Below, one piece after another: positions 10,013 to 18,621 of a stretch of 64,000 bases of DNA; position 1 is the first letter of the stretch; each line of letters begins with the position of its first letter. Both the position numbers and the translations under genes were made by a program. Origin of the DNA: Drancourtella massiliensis (GTDB taxonomy: Bacteria > Bacillota > Clostridia > Lachnospirales > Lachnospiraceae); assembly GCF_016900655.1 (NCBI RefSeq), contig NZ_JACJKH010000005.1, forward strand, positions 62,001 through 126,000, read 5' to 3'. The notes beneath the pieces are model-generated. The model was not told the origin of the DNA and did not search any database. It saw only the letters and a list, made by a program, of their open reading frames with translations.

Positions 10013-10156
10013 CTATTTCTTCTGTTCGCAGGTCTGGTTTCCTACTGTGCAGGAAGTCTTGCATGCTGACTGGCAGGATGTCTGGCATTCTCCGCATCCG
10101 CCTTTTTTCATTGTGTTGTTTAAAGTCTGTGTATTTAATGTTTTAATGTGTTTCAT
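10013..10156 (-). CDS. scfA: SCIFF precursor peptide (six Cys in forty-five residues)
   Basis: This 47-residue peptide has a leader (MKHIKTLNTQTLNN) and a core holding exactly six cysteines, in the order GC, EC, SC, AC, SC, TC, with the central SCQSACKTSC segment. This matches the SCIFF ribosomally made, modified peptide family that is near-universal in Clostridia. ScfB forms thioether bonds from the cysteines; the biological role of the product is unknown. The start is fixed by AAGGAGGAAATCAGG immediately before ATG. A candidate sigma-A promoter lies at 10191-10219. Confidence 0.95.
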   Translation of the reverse strand: MKHIKTLNTQTLNNTMKKGGCGECQTSCQSACKTSCTVGNQTCEQKK

Positions 10157-10190
10157 CCTGATTTCCTCCTTATGCATTTTGCTAGAAATT

Positions 10191-10219
10191 ATTATATCAT
10201 AGGCGGTTTCTTTTTTAAA
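10191..10219 (-). promoter_or_regulatory. Sigma-A promoter of scfA
   Basis: On the minus strand TTTAAA is separated from a perfect TATAAT by 17 bp, about 35 bp upstream of the scfA start. The -10 is strong and the -35 moderate. It overlaps the 3' flank of the upstream membrane-protein gene. Confidence 0.5.
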
Positions 10220-10232
10220 GCCTTTTTTTCGT

Positions 10233-10604
10233 TTACGACAGCATTCCGCCAAGCATTCCTCCTGCCGCACACAGTATCAGCGTTGTCACAATCTGCATCG
10301 TATCGCCCTGAAGGGTGTGATATACACCAACGGACACCAGTACCAGGAGCAGAAAATATAGCATTCCAAGAATCAGTCCCCAGATAAATTTCCGTACTTT
10401 CTGCAGCTTCCCGATCAGAAAACCTCCCGCAAACGCGGACACAACATAGATACCGGTAATTCCTGCCGTCACTTTTCCTTTATCCAGATTCAGCTTATAA
10501 AGCAGCACCGCCAGCACCAGAAGCAGGATTCCCGTAACGATGTAGGATACCAGAAGTGCCTGAAAGATCCGCATGACCCCCGATTTTTGTCCTTTTACTC
10601 TCAT
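10233..10604 (-). CDS. TIGR04086-type small membrane protein
   Basis: This 123-residue protein is almost entirely hydrophobic, with about four TM segments (roughly residues 14-34, 42-62, 68-90 and 100-120), and a short basic N-terminus. Size, topology and location next to scfA match the TIGR04086 membrane protein family of Clostridia, whose function is unknown. The start follows AAGGGGGATGCG. Its constant association with the SCIFF locus makes a link with the peptide plausible (export, sensing), but nothing in the sequence shows this. Confidence 0.75.
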   Translation of the reverse strand: MRVKGQKSGVMRIFQALLVSYIVTGILLLVLAVLLYKLNLDKGKVTAGITGIYVVSAFAGGFLIGKLQKVRKFIWGLILGMLYFLLLVLVSVGVYHTLQGDTMQIVTTLILCAAGGMLGGMLS

Positions 10605-10664
10605 CGCATCCCCCTTGTCCCGTTTTTCTAAGACTATTGTATGATGCGGATTTTCTCTTTATGA

Positions 10665-11216
10665 CTACGTTTCCATCTGACTTCCAAGAAATGCAGCCGC
10701 GCACTGAGCCAGTTTCTGACAGATTTCTTCGGAAATGCCTTTTTGCCGCTCCGGTCTGACAAAAAGAACTGATCCGATCACATCGCCTCCTGCCAGCACC
10801 GGACAGACAAAAATTTCTCCATAGTCCACCATCTTTTCTTTCAGAAAATTGATACCGGATCCCCCGCTGTGGCTTATGGATACCGCTCTCCGTTCTTCCA
10901 GAAGACAGACAAACTCCTCTGATACCTCCTGTTCTGCTACATCTTTTCTCCCTGTTCCGGAAGCAGCAATCACCTTTTCCATATCCGTAATGCAGGAAAG
11001 CATTCCCGATGCCTGTGCCAGACTCTCTGCATAGTTCTGCGCAAATGTATATATTTCTCCAAGTGGAGAATACTTCTTCAGAATAACCTCGCCGTCCTGG
11101 CCCGTAAAGATTTCCAGCGGAGTTCCCTCGCGGATTCCCAGTGTTCTGCGTATTTCTTTTGGAACAACCACCCTTCCAAGATCGTCGATTCTTCGCACAA
11201 TTCCCGTCGCTTTCAT
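10665..11216 (-). CDS. spoVT: Stage V sporulation protein T, AbrB-type regulator
   Basis: This 183-residue protein has an N-terminal AbrB/SpoVT swapped-hairpin DNA-binding domain (GIVRRIDDLGRVVVPKEIRR, residues 4-23) and a C-terminal GAF-like domain (about 55-180). It matches SpoVT, the forespore regulator that tunes sigma-G-dependent genes. The length is normal. GGAGGGAACTTTACAGAA precedes the ATG. I searched the upstream 80 bp for a sigma-G promoter and found none convincing. Confidence 0.92.
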   Translation of the reverse strand: MKATGIVRRIDDLGRVVVPKEIRRTLGIREGTPLEIFTGQDGEVILKKYSPLGEIYTFAQNYAESLAQASGMLSCITDMEKVIAASGTGRKDVAEQEVSEEFVCLLEERRAVSISHSGGSGINFLKEKMVDYGEIFVCPVLAGGDVIGSVLFVRPERQKGISEEICQKLAQCAAAFLGSQMET

Positions 11217-11308
11217 TTCTGTAAAGTTCCCTCCATTTCACAAATCAGCCGCTTTTTTCCGGCTTTCACATAAGGCTAGTATCTGCAAAAGGAAAATTTT
11301 TATTCTGT

Positions 11309-11337
11309 TTGCACTTTTTCCTCAGAGATAGTAAAAT
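11309..11337 (+). promoter_or_regulatory. Sigma-A promoter of yqeY
   Basis: TTGCAC and TAAAAT are separated by 17 bp, about 30 bp upstream of the yqeY start. Confidence 0.6.
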
Positions 11338-11368
11338 AGAGAAAAACGTTTAGGAGGTCCATAAGGCT

Positions 11369-11815
11369 ATGAGTAAAATCGATGATGTAAGAAAAGAAAT
11401 GGTCGCTGCCATGAAGGCCGGCGACAAGGCAAGAAAAGAAACTCTGTCTTCTCTTCTTGCCGCTCTGAAAAATAAAGCAATCGACAAGCGGGAAGATCTG
11501 ACTGAGGAAGAGGAAGTACAGGTTGTCTTAAAGGAGATCAAACAGACAAAAGAGACTCTGGAGATGACCCCGGAAGACCGTACCGAAATCATTGAAGAAT
11601 GCCGGGCACGGATCGCGGTTCTTGAAGAATTTGCCCCGAAGATGATGGATGAAGAGGAGATCAGATCTGTCATCGCCTCTGTTCTCTCTGATATGGGTCT
11701 GGATCATCCGACTGCAAAAGACAAGGGAAAGATCATGAAAGAGCTGATGCCGAAGGTCAAAGGAAAAGCCGATGGCAAACTTGTAAACGAACTTGTCAGC
11801 ACATTTTTTGAATAA
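11369..11815 (+). CDS. yqeY: GatB/YqeY domain protein
   Basis: This 148-residue helical protein matches the stand-alone YqeY family, homologous to the C-terminal tRNA-binding domain of amidotransferase subunit GatB. Characteristic stretches are MVAAMKAGDKARKETLSSL, LPKMMDEEEI-like EFAPKMMDEEEI and VKGKADGKLVNELV. Its role is unclear; a tRNA-related function is inferred from the domain. It is one of few plus-strand genes here, with its own promoter and a TAGGAGGTCC ribosome site. It converges on prsA, and the two 3' ends share a hairpin. Confidence 0.9.
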   Translation: MSKIDDVRKEMVAAMKAGDKARKETLSSLLAALKNKAIDKREDLTEEEEVQVVLKEIKQTKETLEMTPEDRTEIIEECRARIAVLEEFAPKMMDEEEIRSVIASVLSDMGLDHPTAKDKGKIMKELMPKVKGKADGKLVNELVSTFFE

Positions 11816-11826
11816 AAGACAAAAAT

Positions 11827-11849
11827 GAAGCAGCCTATTCGGCTGCTTC
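11827..11849. terminator. Terminator at the convergent yqeY/prsA ends
   Basis: Arms GAAGCAGCC (11827-11835) and GGCTGCTTC (11841-11849) enclose TATTC. On the minus strand an ATTTTTG run follows, so it best serves prsA. The last Glu-Ala-Ala-Glu-stop codons of prsA form one arm. Confidence 0.7.
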
Positions 11850-12980
11850 TTCTGTATTATCTGTATTTTCGGAATCAGTGGATTCTCCACTGTCTGTGCT
11901 GTCGGAAGTATCTTCTCCATCTGTGTTTTCTGAAGAGCCTTCTGTACTGCCGCTGTCTTCTGAGCTGTCCTCTGTCTTCAGGGCAACCCCCTGACCGTTA
12001 AAGTCGATCTTTTCCCAGACATCCTTGTTTTCCTTGATGTCAGTGTCTTCTTTCCAGCCATCAAGGATCTCATTGTATCGCTCAGACTCACGTTCGGAGA
12101 TGATCTCCTGTTTCTTGCTGTCCGTTGCGCTCTGATCAAATGTGGATGTCACCTTTGCCACATAGTATCCGGTATCTGTCTCTATCACATCAGTTACCTG
12201 GCCTGCTTCCAGTTTGTCCGCCGCCTGAATGAGCTCCTCATTCGGGGATGTCGTACTGGAGTCAAACGTCAGATCCACTGCTGATTTCTCCTGATCCTCT
12301 GCGGCCTGACTGAAATCTGTGCCGCTGTTCACCGCGTTCAAAAATGTTTCCGCCTTCGCTTTTGCCTCTTCCTTTGTATCTGAAGTATTTTCGGAATCAC
12401 TTTCTTCGGATTCCTCCGTATCCGAGTAGGTAAATGCTACATACTGCAGCGCTTTCTGGGCAGCCTCCTCATCGGAAACATTCCGGTCCACATCTTTTAG
12501 CATCTCAGTCTGTACTTTCTGCTGGATTGTAAAGAGTTCCAGAACCTTCTGCACCGTCTCCTTGTCGCCAGAAATCACATCCCGGACCTCCGCATCGTTT
12601 GCCTCTACAAACTGGTCCGCAGCATCTTCAATCGACTTCTTTTCTTCGTCTGTCAGTGAAACGCTGTAATCACCGGCATGCTCGTTAACCAGATAGAGTT
12701 CCTCCAGCGACTGCATGATCGTCTCCTTGGCCGACTCTTCATAAGTCGTTCCTTCCTCAACCTCGGTTGTCCACATGTTTTCTCCCAGCATAGAGCTGTA
12801 ATAAGTCTCATACATTGCCTGCTGATATCTTGCAAAGAAATTTGCCACATTTCCTTTAATTTCTGTATCTCCCACGGTCGCAACGACATCGCTGTCTTCA
12901 ATCGTCTGCTGTCCGCAGCCTGTCATTGCTCCTGCTGCCACAGCGGCAGTCAAAAGGACTACTGCCAAACGCTTTTTCAT
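11835..12980 (-). CDS. prsA: PrsA-like foldase lipoprotein (peptidyl-prolyl isomerase)
   Basis: This 381-residue secreted protein starts with a lipoprotein signal peptide: KKR, a hydrophobic run and the lipobox AMTGC with Cys at about residue 22. A SurA/trigger-factor-like helical region (about 30-170) and a parvulin-type region follow (about 195-300, KAKAETFLNAVNSGTDFSQAA ending in DVIETDTGYYVAKV). The C-terminal tail of about 60 residues is a Ser/Asp/Glu/Thr-rich low-complexity linker of unknown role. It probably assists folding of exported proteins at the membrane-wall interface. It lies 29 bp after mfd and should be the last gene of a pth-mfd-prsA unit. Confidence 0.85.
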   Translation of the reverse strand: MKKRLAVVLLTAAVAAGAMTGCGQQTIEDSDVVATVGDTEIKGNVANFFARYQQAMYETYYSSMLGENMWTTEVEEGTTYEESAKETIMQSLEELYLVNEHAGDYSVSLTDEEKKSIEDAADQFVEANDAEVRDVISGDKETVQKVLELFTIQQKVQTEMLKDVDRNVSDEEAAQKALQYVAFTYSDTEESEESDSENTSDTKEEAKAKAETFLNAVNSGTDFSQAAEDQEKSAVDLTFDSSTTSPNEELIQAADKLEAGQVTDVIETDTGYYVAKVTSTFDQSATDSKKQEIISERESERYNEILDGWKEDTDIKENKDVWEKIDFNGQGVALKTEDSSEDSGSTEGSSENTDGEDTSDSTDSGESTDSENTDNTEEAAE

Positions 12981-13009
12981 ACTGTCAAAAGCCTCCTTCG
13001 TATTTCTAA

Positions 13010-16000
13010 CTACCCTATTATATCCGGTTTTTCCTGGACAATCAATGTTTTTATATCATTTAACAGATTTTTCACGACTTCCAGAATATCCGGGTCCTTT
13101 TCCTTCCGGTTCCGCTTTTTCTGCTCATAGAGAAAATACGGCGGCGTATCATTCTTAAAAACAAGTTCTCCTTTCCTGCGCTCCAGAAGTTTCGGTATCT
13201 CCTCGCCACGTACCTTCGCCCGCTCATACATGGTGATCTTCAGCGTCTGCCCTTTCTGCTCAATCGAAGTCACATACACGGAATGTGCAAAGGCTTTCAG
13301 CCTTGCAATCAGGATCAGCTTCTGTACCTTTTTCGGAATGTCTCCGAACCGGTCAATCAGCTCTTCCATCATATCATCCATCTCTTCTTCGGTCTCAATC
13401 AGCGCGATCCGTTTGTAGATATCCAGCTTCTGATATTCATCCGGAATATAGGAAGCCGGAATAAAGGCATCCACATTCAGATCCACCGTTGTTGTAAAGC
13501 TTGCGGCTTCTTCCTGGGAAGTGCCCTGTTTCATGTTTTTGACCGCTTCATTGAGCATCTTACAGTAGAGGTCATACCCGACCGCCTCCATATGACCGTG
13601 CTGTGCTTCTCCAAGCAGATTTCCTGCTCCCCGGATTTCCAGATCCCGCATGGCAATCTTGAATCCAGATCCAAGATCCGTAAACTCCCGGATCGCGGCA
13701 AGCCGCTTTTCCGCAACCTCTCTGAGCAGACGGTCTCTCCGGTAGAGAAGAAAGGCATAGGCCATCCGGTTGGAACGCCCGACTCTTCCTCGCAGCTGGT
13801 ATAGCTGGGAGAGCCCCAGTTTGTCCGCATCATGGATAATCATCGTATTGGCATTGGAAATATCAAGCCCGGTTTCAATAATAGTCGTGGAAACAAGCAC
13901 ATCGATATCCCCGTTGATAAAGTCATACATGATCCGCTCCAGCTGATGTTCCCTCATCTGCCCGTGAGCGTAGGCAACATTTGCCTCCGGAACAAGGCTC
14001 TGGACTCTGGCCGTGATCTCCGCAATATCCTTGACTTTATTATAGACATAGTACACCTGCCCCTGTCTGGACAACTCTCTTACAATTGCCTCCCTTACCA
14101 TCTCATCCTGATATTCCATGACATAGGTCTGGATCGGCATCCGGTCCATCGGAGCCTCTTCCAGCACACTCATATCCCGGATTCCAATCAGGCTCATATG
14201 AAGAGTTCTTGGAATCGGAGTAGCTGTCAATGTCAGGACATCCACATTTTCCCGCAGTTTTTTGATCTTTTCCTTGTGCTGCACTCCAAACCTCTGCTCC
14301 TCGTCGATCACAAGAAGTCCCAGATCTTTGAAGCAGACGTCCTGACTCAAAATCCGGTGGGTTCCCACCAGAATATCCACCTGACCTTTTTTCAGGTCTT
14401 CCAGCGTCTTTTTCTGCTGGGAAGGGGTACGGAAACGGCACATCAGATCCACCCGAACCGGGAAGTCTTTCATCCGCTGAACAAGGGTGTTATAATGCTG
14501 CTGCGCCAGAATGGTGGTCGGTACAAGAAATGCCACCTGCTTATTCTCCTGCACCGCTTTAAAGGCCGCCCGGATCGCCACCTCGGTTTTTCCAAAGCCA
14601 ACATCTCCGCAGATCAGACGGTCCATGATCTTGTGGCTTTCCATATCCTTTTTTGTCTCTTCGATGGCCGCTGCCTGATCGTCTGTCTCCTCAAACGGAA
14701 ACATCTCCTCAAATTCTTTCTGCCACACCGTATCCGGCTCATAGGCATAGCCTTCCTTTTCCTGCCGTGCGGCATAGAGCTCCACCAGATCTCTCGCGAT
14801 CACCTGTACCGCTTTACGGACTCTTGTCTTGGTACGCTCCCAGTCCTGTCCGCCCAGACGGTTGAGTTTCGGTTTCTTTGCATCCGCCGATGCGTATTTC
14901 TGGATCAGATCCATCTGGGTAGCCGGGATGTAGAGATTTCCGCCTCCTGCATAGGAAATCTTCATGTAATCCTTCTCAATCCGGTCTATCTCAATTTTCT
15001 CGATTCCCTGATAAATTCCAAGCCCATGATTCTCATGAACTACATAGTCCCCCGGCTTTAAGTCGGTAAAACTCTGGATCTTTTCCCCTTCGTAAATCCT
15101 TCTTCGCTTCTTTTTCTTCTTTTTCCCGAAAATATCGGTCTCCGAAATCACGGTAAACTTCAGCATCGGGTACTCATACCCAACTGCCACATGACCGTAG
15201 GACACAAGAATTTCTCCCGGTTTTACCAGTCTTTCGGGATCTTCATCATAAAAACTGTTCAGATCATAGTCCCTGAGATCTTCCGCAAGCCTTCTTGCCC
15301 TTGTCCGGGAACCCGAAAGCAGAATCACCCGGTACCCGTTTCGCTTCAGCCTTTTTAAGTCTCTCGTCAGCACCTCAAAACTGCTGTTATACGGGTTCAC
15401 GTTTTTAGCCAGAATGCTGTATACATCCCGGACCAGAAATTCTTTTACTTTTCCCTCCAGTGCTGTAAATCCGATACTGTGATACTGATTGATCAAACCT
15501 GCGATCTCATGGACTGGAAAGATCCTGATGTCTTTTTCTCCTTCCGGAAGCTTTTCTTCTTCCTCTCTTCGCTCCCTGGCCTGCCGGACTTCCTCCTCGA
15601 TGACTTCTCCACGTTCGTAGAGTCTTGCCGGCTCATCCAGAAACAAAAGCGTCTCTTCCGGACGGAAATAGCGCAGGAAAGAGACCTCCTCCTGCTCATC
15701 CGCCTCATCCCGGGCCGGATACACCGTGATCTCCTCCCTGTTTTCTATGGATCTTTGTGTCTGGGCATCGAAGGTACGGATCGAATCAATCTCATCGTCC
15801 CAGAATTCAATCCTCACCGGCATCTCCTCTGTCAAAGGAAAGATATCGACAATTCCTCCACGCACCGCAAACTGCCCCGGCCCTTCAATCTGTACTTCCC
15901 TGTCATATCCCATTGCGGATAACCTTTGAACAAGTTCTTCCAGATCTGACGTCTCCCCTGTGCGGACAGAAAAAACTTCCTCATCGATCTTCAACGGTGG

Positions 16001-16381
16001 ACGTACCCCGTCCATCAACGCGCCGATCGTTGTAATAACCGTTACATTTTCCTCTTCTTTCAGTGCGCGGAATACTTCCATCCGCTGCTTGACCAGATAT
16101 TTTCCTCTGATATCCGCCCGATAAAAGAGGAAGTCCTTCGCCGGATAGAACAGGACTTCCCCATCCAGAAACTGATATTCTTCAAGAACTTCCTTTGCCT
16201 TTTCTTCATCTGCAAGAATATAAAGAATCCTCCGGCCGTCTCCAGAAAGAGCATACGCAAGATGGCTTTTCTGCGAACCGGTACTTCCGGCAATCTGAAT
16301 CATCCCTTTTCCCCGGTATTTTGTCTTCTGAATCGTCTCGAATTCCGCAAGCTCCAAAAGAGGTTCCGTAAAAGCCTTCAT
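13010..16381 (-). CDS. mfd: Transcription-repair coupling factor Mfd
   Basis: This 1123-residue protein has UvrB-like N-terminal modules (about 1-350), the RNA-polymerase-interacting domain (VVHENHGLGIYQGIEKIE, about 445-530), SF2 translocase motor motifs (GDVGFGKTEVAIRAAFK Walker A near 595, DEEQ box VIDEEQRFGVQ, TATPIPRTL, QLRGRVGR) and a C-terminal TRCF domain. Mfd pushes stalled RNA polymerase off lesions and recruits UvrA. The length is normal for the family. GGAGGAGAACACA precedes the ATG, 18 bp after pth. Long plus-strand reading frames across it are shadows. Confidence 0.96.
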   Translation of the reverse strand: MKAFTEPLLELAEFETIQKTKYRGKGMIQIAGSTGSQKSHLAYALSGDGRRILYILADEEKAKEVLEEYQFLDGEVLFYPAKDFLFYRADIRGKYLVKQRMEVFRALKEEENVTVITTIGALMDGVRPPLKIDEEVFSVRTGETSDLEELVQRLSAMGYDREVQIEGPGQFAVRGGIVDIFPLTEEMPVRIEFWDDEIDSIRTFDAQTQRSIENREEITVYPARDEADEQEEVSFLRYFRPEETLLFLDEPARLYERGEVIEEEVRQARERREEEEKLPEGEKDIRIFPVHEIAGLINQYHSIGFTALEGKVKEFLVRDVYSILAKNVNPYNSSFEVLTRDLKRLKRNGYRVILLSGSRTRARRLAEDLRDYDLNSFYDEDPERLVKPGEILVSYGHVAVGYEYPMLKFTVISETDIFGKKKKKKRRRIYEGEKIQSFTDLKPGDYVVHENHGLGIYQGIEKIEIDRIEKDYMKISYAGGGNLYIPATQMDLIQKYASADAKKPKLNRLGGQDWERTKTRVRKAVQVIARDLVELYAARQEKEGYAYEPDTVWQKEFEEMFPFEETDDQAAAIEETKKDMESHKIMDRLICGDVGFGKTEVAIRAAFKAVQENKQVAFLVPTTILAQQHYNTLVQRMKDFPVRVDLMCRFRTPSQQKKTLEDLKKGQVDILVGTHRILSQDVCFKDLGLLVIDEEQRFGVQHKEKIKKLRENVDVLTLTATPIPRTLHMSLIGIRDMSVLEEAPMDRMPIQTYVMEYQDEMVREAIVRELSRQGQVYYVYNKVKDIAEITARVQSLVPEANVAYAHGQMREHQLERIMYDFINGDIDVLVSTTIIETGLDISNANTMIIHDADKLGLSQLYQLRGRVGRSNRMAYAFLLYRRDRLLREVAEKRLAAIREFTDLGSGFKIAMRDLEIRGAGNLLGEAQHGHMEAVGYDLYCKMLNEAVKNMKQGTSQEEAASFTTTVDLNVDAFIPASYIPDEYQKLDIYKRIALIETEEEMDDMMEELIDRFGDIPKKVQKLILIARLKAFAHSVYVTSIEQKGQTLKITMYERAKVRGEEIPKLLERRKGELVFKNDTPPYFLYEQKKRNRKEKDPDILEVVKNLLNDIKTLIVQEKPDIIG

Positions 16382-16399
16382 TGTGTTCTCCTCCTTCCA

Positions 16400-16969
16400 T
16401 CAGCCTTTCCGGTTAAACTGATTCATCGCTTCGTCAATTTCTCCAAGTCCGGCCATTCTGACGGCCTGTACTGCCTTTTCATATGCCACTTCCATCTTCT
16501 CTTTCTCTTCCTTTGAGAAATGGCCCAGTACATAATCCGCCAGATCATAGCCCTTCGGCTTCTCCCCGACACCGACCTTCACACGCATGAATACATCGTG
16601 CCCAAGGTGGGCGATAATATTTTTAATTCCGTTATGTCCGCCGGCGCTCCCCTTTTTCCGGATCCTGAGCTGACCCACATCCAGACTGATATCATCATAT
16701 ATAACAATCAGCTCCGTGGCCTCATCCACCTTATAATAGTCCACCAGCTCCCGGATACTTTCCCCGCTTAGATTCATAAAGGTCTGGGGTTTTGCGAGAA
16801 TCACTTTTACGCCGTCGATAACCCCTTTTCCGATCAGCGCCCGGTGTTTTCTTGTATCAACTGCTATATGGTATTCTTTCGAAATTCGGTCTATGACATC
16901 AAAACCGACGTTGTGCCGTGTGTCTTCATACTTTGATCCCGGATTTCCTAATCCTGCGATAATAAACAT
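16400..16969 (-). CDS. pth: Peptidyl-tRNA hydrolase
   Basis: This 189-residue protein has the family motifs IAGLGNPGSKYEDTRHNVGF (catalytic His of RHNVGF at about residue 20), KPQTFMNLSG, IYDDISLDVGQLRIR and GSAGGHNGI. It releases tRNA from prematurely dropped peptidyl-tRNA in the cytoplasm. It is first in the pth-mfd-prsA unit behind a sigma-A promoter at 17001-17029. Pairing of pth with mfd is common in Firmicutes. Confidence 0.96.
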   Translation of the reverse strand: MFIIAGLGNPGSKYEDTRHNVGFDVIDRISKEYHIAVDTRKHRALIGKGVIDGVKVILAKPQTFMNLSGESIRELVDYYKVDEATELIVIYDDISLDVGQLRIRKKGSAGGHNGIKNIIAHLGHDVFMRVKVGVGEKPKGYDLADYVLGHFSKEEKEKMEVAYEKAVQAVRMAGLGEIDEAMNQFNRKG

Positions 16970-17000
16970 GCATCTCTACCTCTCTTTTTCGTATTTTTCT

Positions 17001-17029
17001 ATTCTACCGCAAAAAGCCGCGTTTGGCAA
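17001..17029 (-). promoter_or_regulatory. Sigma-A promoter of the pth-mfd-prsA unit
   Basis: On the minus strand TTGCCA and TAGAAT are separated by 17 bp, about 32 bp upstream of the pth start. Confidence 0.6.
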
Positions 17030-17125
17030 CGCCGCATAATTTTTTCCGACGTCACATATATTTATAAAGACATAATCCCGTGGTGCTGCAGGATTCATCA
17101 TTACTGAAAGGAGGTCTTTTCACTT

Positions 17126-17557
17126 ATGAGTTCCAAAACCAGAATCGTCGTTTTTCACATGAAGGAAATTATCTATACCGCCATTTTTGCAGCCCTTGGC
17201 ATTCTTCTTGTGCTTCTGCTTCTTTTTATGTTCCTTCCGGATCATTCCGGAAAAAAGCAGACGTCCAAAGAATACACTCCCGGCATCTACACAGCCAGCA
17301 TGACATTGAATAACACGCCGCTGGAAGTGGAAGTTTCGGTCGACAAAAATCATATCAACTCTATCCGTTTTTCCAATCTGGATGAAAGCGTGGAAACCAT
17401 GTATCCTCTTGTTCAGCCGGCCATGGAAGAAATTGCCGGACAGATCATCGAAACGCAGTCGGCAGATCAGATCAAATCCGGAGAGGACGATTCCTATACT
17501 TCCAACCTGATTCTTGATACCATCCAAAAAGCGCTGAAAAAAGCCGAGGCAGACTGA
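17126..17557 (+). CDS. Membrane-anchored protein with FMN-binding-like domain
   Basis: This 143-residue protein has one N-terminal TM (about 14-35), then an extracytoplasmic domain opening with EYTPGIYTASMTLNNTPLEV and closing with GEDDSYTSNLILDTIQKAL. The pattern resembles the FMN_bind domain of RnfG/NqrC-type proteins, where the Thr of a S(G)AT.TS motif carries FMN covalently; here DSYTS is only a partial match. Function is unknown. An AAAGGAGG site precedes the start. It stands alone on the plus strand between pth and a small acidic protein. Alternative second start at residue 12 (MKEIIY) cannot be excluded. Confidence 0.65.
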   Translation: MSSKTRIVVFHMKEIIYTAIFAALGILLVLLLLFMFLPDHSGKKQTSKEYTPGIYTASMTLNNTPLEVEVSVDKNHINSIRFSNLDESVETMYPLVQPAMEEIAGQIIETQSADQIKSGEDDSYTSNLILDTIQKALKKAEAD

Positions 17558-17577
17558 TATGCTGCCCCGGCTTTCCC

Positions 17578-17841
17578 TTATCCTTCTACAACCAGATACT
17601 TCCCTTCCGGAAGCACAAACACTTCGGACGCATCTTCGATTTCCTGCAGTGTCATTCCATCCACATCCGCTCCGGACTCTTCCAGATATTCTTTTACCTC
17701 TTCGAGCGAATCCAGCACAACTGCCATGCAGTCCTCGAGGAAAGCTTCCGCCTCTTCCGGTGTCTCAGCGACCGGTTCATCAAAAAGCTGTGACTGATCT
17801 CTTAAAAACACTTCGATACATTCTTCACTAAATCCGTTCAT
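17578..17841 (-). CDS. Small acidic conserved protein, function unknown
   Basis: This 87-residue, strongly acidic protein (many Glu/Asp, e.g. ETPEEAEAFLEDCM and EEVKEYLEESGADVDG) has no TM or signal peptide. I do not recognise a characterised family. The start at 17841 is supported by GGAGGGAAAGA and overlaps the last 14 bases of the upstream HAD phosphatase gene, so the two are translationally coupled. A small cytoplasmic protein of unknown function is all that can be said. Confidence 0.6.
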   Translation of the reverse strand: MNGFSEECIEVFLRDQSQLFDEPVAETPEEAEAFLEDCMAVVLDSLEEVKEYLEESGADVDGMTLQEIEDASEVFVLPEGKYLVVEG

Positions 17842-18517
17842 TCTTTCCCTCCTCACCTTTGGTATTATTTACGATCACGGTCAGTTCTTCCGGATGATCG
17901 ATAATCACATCCGCCCCTGTTTCCTTCAGGATTTCTCTTGACCGGAATCCCCAGCTGACACCGACCGTCATTACCCCGGCATTGTTTCCGGTGCACATGT
18001 CCACATCGGAATCCCCGATATAGACACATTCTTCCCGGCTGATCCCTGCCATCTCCATAATCGCAAAGACAGCTGCCGGGTCCGGTTTCCTCGGAATCTC
18101 TTCCTTTTGTCCCTGTACATAGTCAAATATTGCATCTCCAAAAAAAGTATGGACCACATCCTTTGTCTGTCCGTCCGGCTTATTGGAAAGAACAGCCAGA
18201 TAAATCCCTCTTTCCTTGAGTGCCTTTAACATCTTTTCAATTCCGTCATACGGCTTTACATGATACGTACAGTTTTCTGCAAATACCCTGCCGTAAATCT
18301 CCATGGCTTCCTCAATACGCACAAGATCTTCATCTCCGCACGCCTTTAATGTCCTCTCCATGAGCTTTCTTGCGCCGCTTCCTACAAACTCCCGGCACTG
18401 TTCCAGGGTAATCACCGGCAGCCCCATCCGCTCCAGAGTCAGATTTACCGAGCGTGTCATGGACTCCAATGTATCTGTCAATGTTCCATCCAGATCAAAA
18501 ATACAAGCCTTATACAT
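17828..18517 (-). CDS. HAD-superfamily phosphatase, phosphoglycolate phosphatase-like
   Basis: This 229-residue protein has HAD motif I FDLDGTLTDT (residues 7-16), motif II LSNKPD, motif III with KPDPAAV, and motif IV YIGDSDVDM. The cap is the helical C1 type of the Gph/PpaX group. Likely substrates are 2-phosphoglycolate or pyrophosphate-type phosphoesters; the sequence does not decide. GAGGCAAAGAAA precedes the ATG. Confidence 0.88.
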   Translation of the reverse strand: MYKACIFDLDGTLTDTLESMTRSVNLTLERMGLPVITLEQCREFVGSGARKLMERTLKACGDEDLVRIEEAMEIYGRVFAENCTYHVKPYDGIEKMLKALKERGIYLAVLSNKPDGQTKDVVHTFFGDAIFDYVQGQKEEIPRKPDPAAVFAIMEMAGISREECVYIGDSDVDMCTGNNAGVMTVGVSWGFRSREILKETGADVIIDHPEELTVIVNNTKGEEGKNERI

Positions 18518-18590
18518 TTTCTTTGCCTCATTCTTTTCTTAGTACTTTCTACACGTATAGCATAATATATGCCTGCCAAAATTTCAACAA

Positions 18591-18619
18591 AAAAAGAACG
18601 CCCGGCAGGCGTTCTTTTT
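18591..18619. terminator. Terminator downstream of sigG
   Basis: Twelve-base arms AAAAAGAACGCC (18591-18602) and GGCGTTCTTTTT (18608-18619) enclose CGGCA. The A/T flanks make it usable in both directions; on the minus strand it ends sigG. Confidence 0.8.
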
Positions 18620-18621
18620 CC

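Noticed and set aside
13832-15061. A 409-residue plus-strand protein inside mfd
   Set aside because: It is antisense to conserved Mfd motor domains and has no family features; it is a shadow frame.
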